Below, in pieces: positions 16,737-25,507 of a stretch of DNA of 64,000 bases. The stretch's first letter is position 1. Every line of letters starts with the position of its first letter. A program made the translations under genes and the position numbers. The notes beneath the pieces were generated by a model, which saw only the letters and a list, made by a program, of their open reading frames with translations, did not search any database and was not told where the DNA came from. The DNA comes from Oscillibacter sp. (GTDB lineage: Bacteria > Bacillota > Clostridia > Oscillospirales > Oscillospiraceae), in the NCBI GenBank assembly GCA_022791135.1, contig JAAVYM010000086.1, positions 1-64,000 on the forward strand, given 5' to 3'.

Positions 16737-18728
16737 ATGGCGAAAAAGCAGGATTACGGCAACGACAGCATCTCCGCCTTAAAGGGCGCGGACCGGGTCC
16801 GGAAGCGGCCCGGCGTCATTTTTGGCTCCGACGGGCTGGATGGATGCGAGCATGCGGTGTTTGAGATTCTTTCCAACTCCATTGATGAGGCCCGGGAGGG
16901 CCACGGCAAGTCCATCACCGTCACCCGCTTTTTGGATCACAGCGTGGAGGTGGAGGACGCCGGCCGGGGCTGCCCCGTGGACTGGAACGAAAAGGAGCAG
17001 CGGTGGAACTGGGAGCTGGTTTTCTGCGAGCTTTACGCCGGCGGCAAGTACGACAACGCCTCCGGCGACAATTATGAATATTCCTTGGGCCTCAACGGTT
17101 TGGGTTCCTGCGCCACCCAATACGCCTCCCGCTATATGGATGTCACTGTCTGGCGGGACGGATTTGAATACCGCCTCCGCTTTGAGCGGGGGGAAATCGC
17201 CGGGGAGCTGGAGAAGACGCCTCTGCCCAAGTCCCAGGCCAAGAAAACCGGCACCCGGACCCGGTGGCTGCCGGATCTGGACGTGTTCACCGACATCGCC
17301 ATCCCGGCGGACTATTTCGCCGACGTCATGCGCCGCCAGGCCGTGGTCAACGCCGGGATCACGTTCCACTTCCGCAACGAGGTGGAGGCCGGCCGGTTTG
17401 AGGAGGAAGACTTCTTCTATGAAAACGGCATCGCCGACTACGTGGCCGAGATCGCCGGGGAGGGGAGCCTGACCTCCCCCGCCTTCTGGCAGGCGGAGAA
17501 GCGGGGCCGGGACCGGGCAGACAAGCCCGAGTACAAGGTCAAGCTGTCCGCGGCGTTCTGCTTTTCCAACAAGGTTTGCGTGGTGGAGCACTACCACAAT
17601 TCCAGCTGGCTCGAGCACGGCGGAAGCCCCGAAAAGGCCGCCCGATCCGCCTTCGTCTCCGCCGTGGACAAGTATCTCCGAGAGCAGGGGAAGTATCAGA
17701 AGAATGAGAGCAAGGTCACCTGGGCGGACGTGGAGGACTGCCTGATTCTGGTCACCAGCAACTTCTCCACCCAGACCAGCTATGAAAACCAGACCAAAAA
17801 GGCCATCACGAATAAGTTCGTCCAGGAGGCCATGACGGAGTTCCTCCGCTCCAACCTGGAGATCTATTTCATCGAGAACCACTTTGACGCGGAGAAGATC
17901 GCCGAGCAGGTGCTGCTGAACAAGCGCAGCCGGGAGAAGGCCGAAGAGGCCCGGCTGAATATCAAGAAAAAGCTCTCCGGCAGCGTGGACATCGCCAACC
18001 GGGTGCAAAAATTCGTGGACTGCCGGACCAAAGACCCGGGCCGCCGGGAGATCTACATTGTGGAGGGCGACAGCGCCCTCGGCAGCGTGAAGCTGGCCCG
18101 GGACTCGGAATACCAGGGTATTATGCCCATCCGGGGCAAGATCCTGAACTGTCTGAAGGCGGATTACGCCCGGATCTTCAAAAGCGAGATTATTACGGAC
18201 CTCATCAAGGTCCTGGGCTGCGGCGTGGAGGTCCAGAACAAGCACGTCAAGGACGTGTCCTCCTTTGACCTGGGGAACCTCCGCTGGAACAAGGTGGTCA
18301 TCTGCACCGACGGCGACGTGGATGGCTTCCAGATCCGGACCCTGGTTTTGACCATGCTCTACCGGCTGACCCCCACCCTGATCCGGGAGGGGCGCGTCTA
18401 CATCGCGGAGACGCCTCTTTTTGAGATCAACTGCGGAGAAAAGACCTGGTTCGCCTACTCCGACAAGGAGAAAAACGAGATCCTCCGGGATCTGGAGGGA
18501 AAGAAGTACAAGATCGACCGCTCCAAGGGCCTGGGCGAAAACGACCCGGACATGATGTGGCTGACCACCATGAACCCCGAGACCCGGCGGCTCATCCGGG
18601 TGATGCCGGAGGACGCCGCGCGCACGGCGGCGGTCTTCGACTTGCTGCTGGGGGACAACCTCCAGGGGCGGAAGGACCACATTGCCGAAAACGGATACAA
18701 ATACCTGGAAATGGCGGACATCTCCTGA
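16737..18728 (+). CDS. Type IIA topoisomerase subunit B (topo IV/gyrase B-like)
   Basis: GHKL motifs, EGDSALGS TOPRIM motif, DGDVDGFQIRTL; true start inferred at 16737. Confidence 0.9.
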   Translation: MAKKQDYGNDSISALKGADRVRKRPGVIFGSDGLDGCEHAVFEILSNSIDEAREGHGKSITVTRFLDHSVEVEDAGRGCPVDWNEKEQRWNWELVFCELYAGGKYDNASGDNYEYSLGLNGLGSCATQYASRYMDVTVWRDGFEYRLRFERGEIAGELEKTPLPKSQAKKTGTRTRWLPDLDVFTDIAIPADYFADVMRRQAVVNAGITFHFRNEVEAGRFEEEDFFYENGIADYVAEIAGEGSLTSPAFWQAEKRGRDRADKPEYKVKLSAAFCFSNKVCVVEHYHNSSWLEHGGSPEKAARSAFVSAVDKYLREQGKYQKNESKVTWADVEDCLILVTSNFSTQTSYENQTKKAITNKFVQEAMTEFLRSNLEIYFIENHFDAEKIAEQVLLNKRSREKAEEARLNIKKKLSGSVDIANRVQKFVDCRTKDPGRREIYIVEGDSALGSVKLARDSEYQGIMPIRGKILNCLKADYARIFKSEIITDLIKVLGCGVEVQNKHVKDVSSFDLGNLRWNKVVICTDGDVDGFQIRTLVLTMLYRLTPTLIREGRVYIAETPLFEINCGEKTWFAYSDKEKNEILRDLEGKKYKIDRSKGLGENDPDMMWLTTMNPETRRLIRVMPEDAARTAAVFDLLLGDNLQGRKDHIAENGYKYLEMADIS

Positions 18729-18816
18729 GGGGAAACAGGGCCGGGCGACACCTGGGGGACCGGCGCGAAGGAGCCGCGCCCCCGGCCTTGATTATAAAAT
18801 ATGGAGGACATGCTGT

Positions 18817-19494
18817 ATGAACCTGTTTGACATCATGGGTCCCATCATGGTGGGTCCCTCCAGCTCCCATACGGCGGGAGCCGCCCGGATCGGGCGGGTG
18901 GCCCGGTCGCTGCTGGGAGAGGAGCCGGTGGAGGCGGAGCTGCTGCTCCACGGCTCCTTCGCCTCCACCGGGAAGGGCCACGGCACCCATCAGGCCCTCA
19001 TCGCCGGCCTTCTGGGACTGACGCCGGACGACCCCCGCCTTCCCGACAGCTTCCGCCTGGCGGAGGAGCGGGGGCTGCGCTTCTCCTTTGACACCTGCTC
19101 CCTCCGGGACGCCCACCCCAACAGCGTCCTCATCCGCGCCACCGGAAAGACCGGGCGGCACATGGAAATGGGCGGCGCCTCCCTGGGCGGCGGAAGGGTC
19201 CGGGTCTTTGAGGTGGACGGGATGGAGTGCACCTTCAGCGGCGAGCTGCCCACCCTGGTCATCCACAACACCGACCGGCCCGGCTGCGTCAGCCATGTCA
19301 CCATCATCCTGGCCAGCACCGGGGTGAACGTGGCCACCCTCCAGCTCAACCGGGGAAGCCGGGGCGGCCAGGCCGTGATGGTCATTGAGTGCGACAAGGC
19401 CGTTCCGACCAACGTGGTGGAGGAGATCCGCGCCCTGCCGGGCATCCAGAGAGTGACTTCTTACATTCCCGAAGGACAGGAGGAGACGGTATGA
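18817..19494 (+). CDS. sdaAB: L-serine ammonia-lyase, iron-sulfur-dependent, subunit beta
   Basis: MNLFDIMGPIMVGPSSSHTAGAARIGRVAR, ACT-like C-terminus. Confidence 0.93.
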   Translation: MNLFDIMGPIMVGPSSSHTAGAARIGRVARSLLGEEPVEAELLLHGSFASTGKGHGTHQALIAGLLGLTPDDPRLPDSFRLAEERGLRFSFDTCSLRDAHPNSVLIRATGKTGRHMEMGGASLGGGRVRVFEVDGMECTFSGELPTLVIHNTDRPGCVSHVTIILASTGVNVATLQLNRGSRGGQAVMVIECDKAVPTNVVEEIRALPGIQRVTSYIPEGQEETV

Positions 19495-20375
19495 TCGACT
19501 TTCAATCCATCGAGCAAATGCTCCAGGACACGGCGGAACAGGGTCTGTCCCTGTGGGAGAACATTCAATCCTCCGACTGCCATCAGCAGGGGATCAGCCG
19601 GGAGGCATCCTGGCAGAAGATGTCCGGCCTGCTGGAGGCCATGGTCCAGGCCGACGCGGGCTATTGCGAGGACGACCGCTCCAACAGCGGCCTCACCGGC
19701 GGCGACGGCGGCCGGATGACCCGCTACGGCCGGGAGAGCGGCGACAACAGCCTCTGCGGCGCCTTCTTCTCCGAGGTTATTGCCGGCGCGCTGCGCATGG
19801 GCGAGTGCAACGCGTGCATGAAGCGCATCGTGGCCGCCCCCACGGCGGGGGCCTGCGGCGTACTGCCGGCGGTGCTGCTGCCGTGCAAGCGGCGCTTTGG
19901 CCTCAGCGACGAGGCGCTGGTCCAGGCCCTCTACATCGCCTCCGGCTTCGGCATGGTCATCGCCGAGCGGGCCTGCATCGCCGGGGCGGAGGGCGGCTGC
20001 CAGGCGGAGATTGGCTCCGCCGCCGCCATGGCGGCCCCGGCCCTGGTGTTCCTCCAGGGCGGCACGCCGGAGCAGATGGCCCACGCCTGCGCCATGGCCA
20101 TGAAAAACCTTCTGGGCCTGGTCTGCGATCCGGTGGGGGGTCTGGTGGAGGTCCCCTGCGTGAAGCGCAATGTCATCGGCGCCATGGACGCCCTGTCCGC
20201 GGCCCAGATGGCCCTGGCAGGCATTGAGAGCCGGGTGCCCCCCGACCAGGTGCTGGACGCCATGCGCCGGGTGGGCCAGTCCCTGCCCCCCAGTCTCCGG
20301 GAGACCGGCCGGGGCGGCCTGGCCGTCACGCCCTTCGGGCAGAAGTACAAGCCGGAGTCCATTGCGGGCGCGTAA
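19491..20375 (+). CDS. sdaAA: L-serine ammonia-lyase, iron-sulfur-dependent, subunit alpha
   Basis: APTAGACGVLPAVLL, GAEGGCQAEIGSAAAMAA, CDPVGGLVEVPC motifs; 4-nt overlap with sdaAB. Confidence 0.95.
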   Translation: MIDFQSIEQMLQDTAEQGLSLWENIQSSDCHQQGISREASWQKMSGLLEAMVQADAGYCEDDRSNSGLTGGDGGRMTRYGRESGDNSLCGAFFSEVIAGALRMGECNACMKRIVAAPTAGACGVLPAVLLPCKRRFGLSDEALVQALYIASGFGMVIAERACIAGAEGGCQAEIGSAAAMAAPALVFLQGGTPEQMAHACAMAMKNLLGLVCDPVGGLVEVPCVKRNVIGAMDALSAAQMALAGIESRVPPDQVLDAMRRVGQSLPPSLRETGRGGLAVTPFGQKYKPESIAGA

Positions 20376-20379
20376 AATT

Positions 20380-20622
20380 CTAGGAAATCGCCAGCCCCTG
20401 CGCCCGCTGGCCCGCCATCAGGCGCAGTCCCAGCTGCAGCCCCACCGCGAAGGCCTCCGTCCCCCACAGAAGCAGCAAGCTGTCCACGCGGTCCCGCAAC
20501 CGCATCCGTTCTTCCGGGGCCGCGCGGGCAAGCAGCTCCTCCAGCAGTTCTTCGCTGTCTTTCTCCGCACTCAGCAGCGGCAGGACGTAATGGTCATAGA
20601 GCCATTCGTAGGTTTCGTTCAT
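20380..20622 (-). CDS. Small hypothetical protein
   Basis: 80-aa ORF MNETYEWLYDHYVLPLLSAEKDSEELLEELLARAAPEERM. Confidence 0.6.
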   Translation of the reverse strand: MNETYEWLYDHYVLPLLSAEKDSEELLEELLARAAPEERMRLRDRVDSLLLLWGTEAFAVGLQLGLRLMAGQRAQGLAIS

Positions 20623-20662
20623 GGCGTTCCCTCCTTGAATCCTGATGGGTTCTATTATACGA

Positions 20663-20702
20663 GAGTGTTTTCACGCACCCAATAGAAAGCATGAAAACCC
20701 TC
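20663..20702. promoter_or_regulatory. Inverted repeat upstream of XRE regulator (putative operator)
   Basis: GAGTGTTTTCACGC-N12-GCATGAAAACCCTC, 12/14 matches. Confidence 0.6.
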
Positions 20703-20737
20703 ATGTAATCTGTTACATTAAAATTGGAGGACTCATC

Positions 20738-20959
20738 GTGGAACACACCGAGCGCATCTTGCGCATCATGGAAGAACGTAAAATTACGGGATACAAACTA
20801 GCAAAGGTCACCGGCATTTCCGAGAGTTTGTTCAGCAAATGGCGGGAAACACCCTCATCGAAAGTGTCATCCGGGAACCCTGTTCTAATTGCAGACTATT
20901 TGGATTGCTCCGTGGATTATCTCCTTGGCCGGACGGAGCGTCCAGAAGTAAATAAATAG
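20738..20959 (+). CDS. XRE-family helix-turn-helix regulator
   Basis: EERKITGYKLAKVTGISESLFSKWRE...LDCSVDYLLGRTE; GTG start after GGAGG. Confidence 0.85.
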   Translation: MEHTERILRIMEERKITGYKLAKVTGISESLFSKWRETPSSKVSSGNPVLIADYLDCSVDYLLGRTERPEVNK

Positions 20960-20973
20960 CAAGAGGAAGCACT

Positions 20974-23226
20974 ATGCCAAAGAAGAAAACGCCTCAGGGC
21001 GGCAAGACGAAGGGCGCAAACCCCAATGTCCTGGGTCTTCATGCCGCCGTGGTGGAGCAGTCCATCACCGAGACCCTGGAGACCAATTTCATGCCCTACG
21101 CCATGTCGGTCATCCTCTCCCGGGCTATCCCGGAGATCGACGGCTTCAAGCCCGCCCACCGCAAGCTTCTCTACACCATGTACAAAATGGGCCTGCTCAC
21201 CGGGGCCAGGACCAAGTCCGCCAACATCGTGGGCCAGACCATGCGCCTCAACCCCCACGGCGACGCCGCCATCTACGACACCATGGTCCGCCTCAGCCGG
21301 GGCTACGGCGCCCTGCTCACCCCCTTCGTGGACTCCAAGGGCAACTTCGGCAAGCACTTCTCCCGGGACATGTCCTGCGCCGCCCCCCGCTACACCGAGG
21401 CCAAGCTGACCCCCATCTGCCAGGAGCTGTTCCGGGACATTGACAGCGACACGGTGGACTTCGTGGACAACTACGACAACACCATGAAGGAACCCGCCCT
21501 GCTGCCCACTACCTTCCCGAACATCCTGGTTTCCGCCAACACCGGCATCGCCGTGGGCATGGCCTCCCAGTTCTGCGGCTTCAACCTCAAGGAGGTCTGC
21601 GACACCACCGCCGCCTACCTGAAAAACCCGGGCTGCGATCTGATGGAAACCCTGCTGGCCCCGGACTTTCCCACCGGGGGGGAGCTGATCTGCGACCGGG
21701 ACGCCCTCCGGGGCCTCTACGAGACCGGCCGGGGCAGCGTGAAGGTCCGGGCCAAGTGGCGCTTCGTCCGGGAGGAAAACCTCATTGAGATTACGGAGAT
21801 TCCCTACTCCACCTCCACCGAGGCCATTTTGGACAAGGTGGCGGAGCTGATCAAGACCGGCAAGGCCAAGGAGATCGCCGACATGCGGGATGAGACGGAC
21901 CTCTCCGGCCTTAAGCTCACCGTCGACCTCAAGCGGGGAGCGGACCCGGACAAGCTCATGGCCCGCCTCTTCCGTCAGACGCCCCTGGAGGACACCTTTT
22001 CCTGCAACTTCAACGTCCTCATCGCCGGGCAGCCCCGGGTCCTGGGGGTCCGGCAGATTCTGGAGGAGTGGACCGCCTGGCGCACGGAGTCCATCCGGCG
22101 GCGGGTGTTCTTCGTCCTGGGGAAGCGGAAGGAGAAGCTCCACCTCCTCAAGGGCCTCAAGCGCATTTTGCTGGACATCGACAAGGCCATTCGGATCATA
22201 CGGGAGACCCGGGAGGAGGCCGAGGTGGTCCCCAACCTGATGATCGGCTTTGGCATCGACCAGGTCCAGGCGGAGTTCGTGGCGGAGATCCGGCTCCGGA
22301 ACATCAACCAGGAATACATTCTGAAACGGGTCCGGGAGACCGACGCCCTTCAGGAGGAGATCGACGATCTGGAGGATATCCTGCAAGACCCCCGCCGGGT
22401 GAAGAAGATCCTCCTGGAGGAGCTGAAGGACACGGCGAAGAAGTACGGCGAACCCCGCCGCACCTCGATTGTCTATGCCCACGAGCTGCCCGACCCCGGC
22501 GAGGAGGAAGGGCCGGAGGAGTATCCCGTCCACGTCTTCCTCTCCAGGGAGGGCTACTTTAAGAAAATCACCCCCCAAAGCCTCCGCATGAGCGGCGCGC
22601 AAAAGTACAAGGAAGGGGACGGCCCCCGCCAGACCTTCGAGACCCACAGCAACGCCGAGGTCATGTTCTTCACCGACCGGTGTCAAGTCTACAAGACCCG
22701 CCTCGGCGAGTTTGACGACGCCAAGGCCAGCGTCCTGGGGGACTACCTGCCGGCAAAGCTGGGCATGGATGCCGGGGAGGGTGTCATCTTTATGGTCCTC
22801 CCGGAGGATTATTCCGGCGGCCTTGTTTTCTTCTTCGAAAACGGCAAGGCTGCACGGGTGGAACTCAAGGCGTACCAGACTTCCTCCAACCGGCGCAAGC
22901 TCACCGGGGCCTATTCCGACAAGTCGCCCCTTCGGGCTATCCTCCGGGTGGACCAGGAGCGGGAGCTGGCGGTTTACTCCACGGAACCTCGCTGCCTGAT
23001 CTTTCACACCGCCCTGCTCGCGCCCAAGACCACCCGCTCCACTCAGGGCGTGGCGGTGATGACCCTGAAGCCCAAGTACCATCTGGACGCGGTCCGTCCC
23101 CTGGAGGAGACCGCCATTGCCCAGCAAAGCCGCTACCGGGTCCGGGCGCTTCCCGCGGTGGGGGCGCTGCTGCGGCAGGAGGACACCGAGGAGCGGCAGC
23201 TGGGATTGCTGGACGGAGAACCTTGA
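20974..23226 (+). CDS. Type IIA topoisomerase subunit A (topo IV/gyrase A-like)
   Basis: FMPYAMSVILSRAIPEIDGFKPAHRKLLYTM and active-site region AAPRYTEAKLTP. Confidence 0.92.
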   Translation: MPKKKTPQGGKTKGANPNVLGLHAAVVEQSITETLETNFMPYAMSVILSRAIPEIDGFKPAHRKLLYTMYKMGLLTGARTKSANIVGQTMRLNPHGDAAIYDTMVRLSRGYGALLTPFVDSKGNFGKHFSRDMSCAAPRYTEAKLTPICQELFRDIDSDTVDFVDNYDNTMKEPALLPTTFPNILVSANTGIAVGMASQFCGFNLKEVCDTTAAYLKNPGCDLMETLLAPDFPTGGELICDRDALRGLYETGRGSVKVRAKWRFVREENLIEITEIPYSTSTEAILDKVAELIKTGKAKEIADMRDETDLSGLKLTVDLKRGADPDKLMARLFRQTPLEDTFSCNFNVLIAGQPRVLGVRQILEEWTAWRTESIRRRVFFVLGKRKEKLHLLKGLKRILLDIDKAIRIIRETREEAEVVPNLMIGFGIDQVQAEFVAEIRLRNINQEYILKRVRETDALQEEIDDLEDILQDPRRVKKILLEELKDTAKKYGEPRRTSIVYAHELPDPGEEEGPEEYPVHVFLSREGYFKKITPQSLRMSGAQKYKEGDGPRQTFETHSNAEVMFFTDRCQVYKTRLGEFDDAKASVLGDYLPAKLGMDAGEGVIFMVLPEDYSGGLVFFFENGKAARVELKAYQTSSNRRKLTGAYSDKSPLRAILRVDQERELAVYSTEPRCLIFHTALLAPKTTRSTQGVAVMTLKPKYHLDAVRPLEETAIAQQSRYRVRALPAVGALLRQEDTEERQLGLLDGEP

Positions 23227-23246
23227 ATAAAAAGGAGAGAGGCGCA

Positions 23247-23843
23247 ATGACAAATTTTGATACCGTCAAACGGAACCTGGAGGGTCGGGGCTATTCCGTT
23301 CGAGTCTTTTCCAGCGGGAAGGAGGCGGCGGATTATCTGGACGCCGCCCTGGAGGGAAAGGCCATCGGCTTTGGCGGCTCCGCCACGCTGGACGCCCTGG
23401 GCCTTTATGATCGTCTGGTCCGGCGGAACCGGGTCATCTGGCATTGGAAGCAGGACGCCGCTTCTGCCCGCCGGGAGGCGATGGGGACGGATGTGTATCT
23501 GACCTCCGTCAATGCCCTGGCAGAGACCGGGGAGCTGGTAAACATCGACGGCGCGGGCAATCGGGCCGCTGCTACGCTGTTCGGGCATGAGAAGGTCTAT
23601 TTTGTCATCGGCCGGAACAAGCTGGTTCCCACCTATGACCAAGCCGTCTGGCGGGCCAGGAACGTCGCCGCTCCCCAGCGCGCCCGGCAGCTGGGGAAGA
23701 AAACTCCCTGCGCGGTGAAGTGCGACCGCTGTTACGACTGCAAAAGCCCGGAGAGAATCTGCCGGGGTCTGGTGACTTTGTGGGGTCCCATGCTGGGCAT
23801 GGAGGCCGAGGTGCTGCTGGTGGACGCGGAGCTGGGGCTGTGA
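23247..23843 (+). CDS. LUD domain (lactate utilization-like) protein
   Basis: GFGGSATLDALGLYDRL, NIDGAGNRAAATLFGHEKVYFVIGRNK. Confidence 0.85.
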   Translation: MTNFDTVKRNLEGRGYSVRVFSSGKEAADYLDAALEGKAIGFGGSATLDALGLYDRLVRRNRVIWHWKQDAASARREAMGTDVYLTSVNALAETGELVNIDGAGNRAAATLFGHEKVYFVIGRNKLVPTYDQAVWRARNVAAPQRARQLGKKTPCAVKCDRCYDCKSPERICRGLVTLWGPMLGMEAEVLLVDAELGL

Positions 23844-23869
23844 GTCCCGTCTTGGGAAGGAGAGAAGAC

Positions 23870-24283
23870 ATGGAAAACCCGGCTTACAAAATCATCGACG
23901 GCTCGGAGGGCATGATCCTGCCGGAGGTCATGCGTCTTTTGAAGCAGACCTGCTGGGCCGCCGATCGCTCCCGGGAGCAGGTGGCTTCCTCTATGCGGAA
24001 CTCCCGCTGCTACGGCGTGATCTGGAAGGAGGATCGGACTCTGGTGGGCTTTGCCCGGGTGATCTCCGATTTTTCCACCACCTATTATCTCTGCGACGTC
24101 GTCATCGATGCCACCCACCGGGGGCAGGGCCTTGGAACAGCGTTGGTCTCCTACATTGAGTCCCAGCCCATGTATCAGGGCCTCCGGGGAATGCTGATCA
24201 CCCGGGATGCCCATGGGCTTTACGCGCCGTTTGGCTATGAGGTGCTGAATGATCGCTTTATGGTCAAAGGGCTGAACTGTTAG
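23870..24283 (+). CDS. GNAT family N-acetyltransferase
   Basis: VVIDATHRGQGLGTALVSYIE acetyl-CoA binding motif. Confidence 0.88.
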   Translation: MENPAYKIIDGSEGMILPEVMRLLKQTCWAADRSREQVASSMRNSRCYGVIWKEDRTLVGFARVISDFSTTYYLCDVVIDATHRGQGLGTALVSYIESQPMYQGLRGMLITRDAHGLYAPFGYEVLNDRFMVKGLNC

Positions 24284-24293
24284 GGGGCTTTGC

Positions 24294-25226
24294 ATGAAAG
24301 GGGGGTCGCCTGTGGGACGGAAAATCAGCGCTTTGCTGCTGGCACTGGGGCTGCTGGCGGGCTGCGCCCCGCTGCTGGAGCGGACCTACTCCACCGCCGA
24401 GCCTCACAGCAGCAAGTTCTGGGAGAGCGAGGCCGCCGGGACCCTCCGGGCAGAGACCCATCAGGATGTGGTAAACGACCTGCTGCTGCTGATTGGCCAG
24501 CACCGGGAGACGGCGACCCTTCGGCTGTACAATTTTGACAGTGATCTCACCGTAGCGGACACTCTGGAACAGGCTACCACGGAGATTCAACAGGAGACCC
24601 CTATGGGCGCCTATGCTGTAGAGTATATTACGGCTTCCAGCCACGCCCAGCGGGGCTATTACGAGGTTGCGGTCCGCATCAGCTACCGCCGGACTTTAGA
24701 GCAGCTTCAGGCAGTGGTAAACGCCACCAGCCCCGAGGCGGTTTACAGCCTCTTGGCGGACGCCCTGGACGCCGGGAAGACCGAGCTGGCGGTCCGGATG
24801 GGCTACTGGGGTGAAGACGGCCAGGCCCGGGTGGCGGACGCCATGGCCCAGCTCCGGGAGGAGCGGGATCTGACGGAGTCTCCGGCCTGGGTGGTAAACT
24901 GCTATCCCAGCGGGGAGAATCCCGGCCTGGTGGAATTTCTTCTGGACCCGCCAGAGCTGCCGGAGATAATCGAGGGCAATGAGGAGTCCGGCGGCATCGT
25001 AGCAGAGAACTCGACTAAAGCTACGCCGGAAGGCGAGGCTGCTGTCCAGACGGAGGGAAACGCTTCAGAGGACGGCGCTTTTGGAGGGGAGGCTGTTTTG
25101 CAAAATCCCGCCGTGCCGGAGCAGCTGCCAGAAAAACCTATAGGGGCGCCGGAAGAATCGCCGGGTGAATCGGACCAGCCGCCCCAGGAAGAACAATCGG
25201 AGAATTTTTTTGAGAAAGAGCCTTGA
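24294..25226 (+). CDS. Putative lipoprotein, Glu/Pro-rich C-terminus
   Basis: Lipobox LLAGC near N-terminus. Confidence 0.65.
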   Translation: MKGGSPVGRKISALLLALGLLAGCAPLLERTYSTAEPHSSKFWESEAAGTLRAETHQDVVNDLLLLIGQHRETATLRLYNFDSDLTVADTLEQATTEIQQETPMGAYAVEYITASSHAQRGYYEVAVRISYRRTLEQLQAVVNATSPEAVYSLLADALDAGKTELAVRMGYWGEDGQARVADAMAQLREERDLTESPAWVVNCYPSGENPGLVEFLLDPPELPEIIEGNEESGGIVAENSTKATPEGEAAVQTEGNASEDGAFGGEAVLQNPAVPEQLPEKPIGAPEESPGESDQPPQEEQSENFFEKEP

Positions 25227-25264
25227 CAAGGGGGGAAAATTCTGCTAAAATACTTCTTGTCCTC

Positions 25265-25340
25265 GCGGGCATAGCTCATCTGGTAGAGCGCCACCTTGCC
25301 AAGGTGGAGGTAGCGAGTTCGAGCCTCGTTGCCCGCTCCA
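25265..25340 (+). tRNA. tRNA-Gly (GCC)
   Basis: Cloverleaf, loop TTGCCAA, CCA encoded. Confidence 0.95.
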
Positions 25341-25452
25341 GCTCAGAAATTCCCATTACCGCTCCGTTTACGCCTTGCGGCGAAAACTGCGCGGTGATGG
25401 GAATTTCTTCGCTTCCCCACCGCAAGCGCTCCGCTGGTTTGCGGCGGGGGCC
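25341..25452 (+). repeat. tRNA-3'-associated two-hairpin repeat, copy 3
   Basis: GCTCAGAAATTCCC directly after CCA; 18-bp outer stem 25345-25408; second hairpin 25415-25450. Confidence 0.8.
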
Positions 25453-25469
25453 CCTCTTTAAAATGTGGC

Positions 25470-25507
25470 AAAAGAGGTTCCGCCTTTTGGCGGAACCTCT
25501 TTGTTTT
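25470..25507 (+). terminator. Intrinsic terminator
   Basis: agaggttccgccttttggcggaacctctttgtttttt. Confidence 0.85.

Noticed and set aside
16779-18680. 633-aa minus-strand ORF opposite the topoisomerase B gene
   Set aside because: Antisense shadow ORF caused by high GC codon bias; low-complexity composition, and the plus strand encodes a clear family.
20917-23253. 778-aa minus-strand ORF opposite the topoisomerase A gene
   Set aside because: Shadow ORF of a confidently identified gene; Gly/Leu/Val/His-biased composition.
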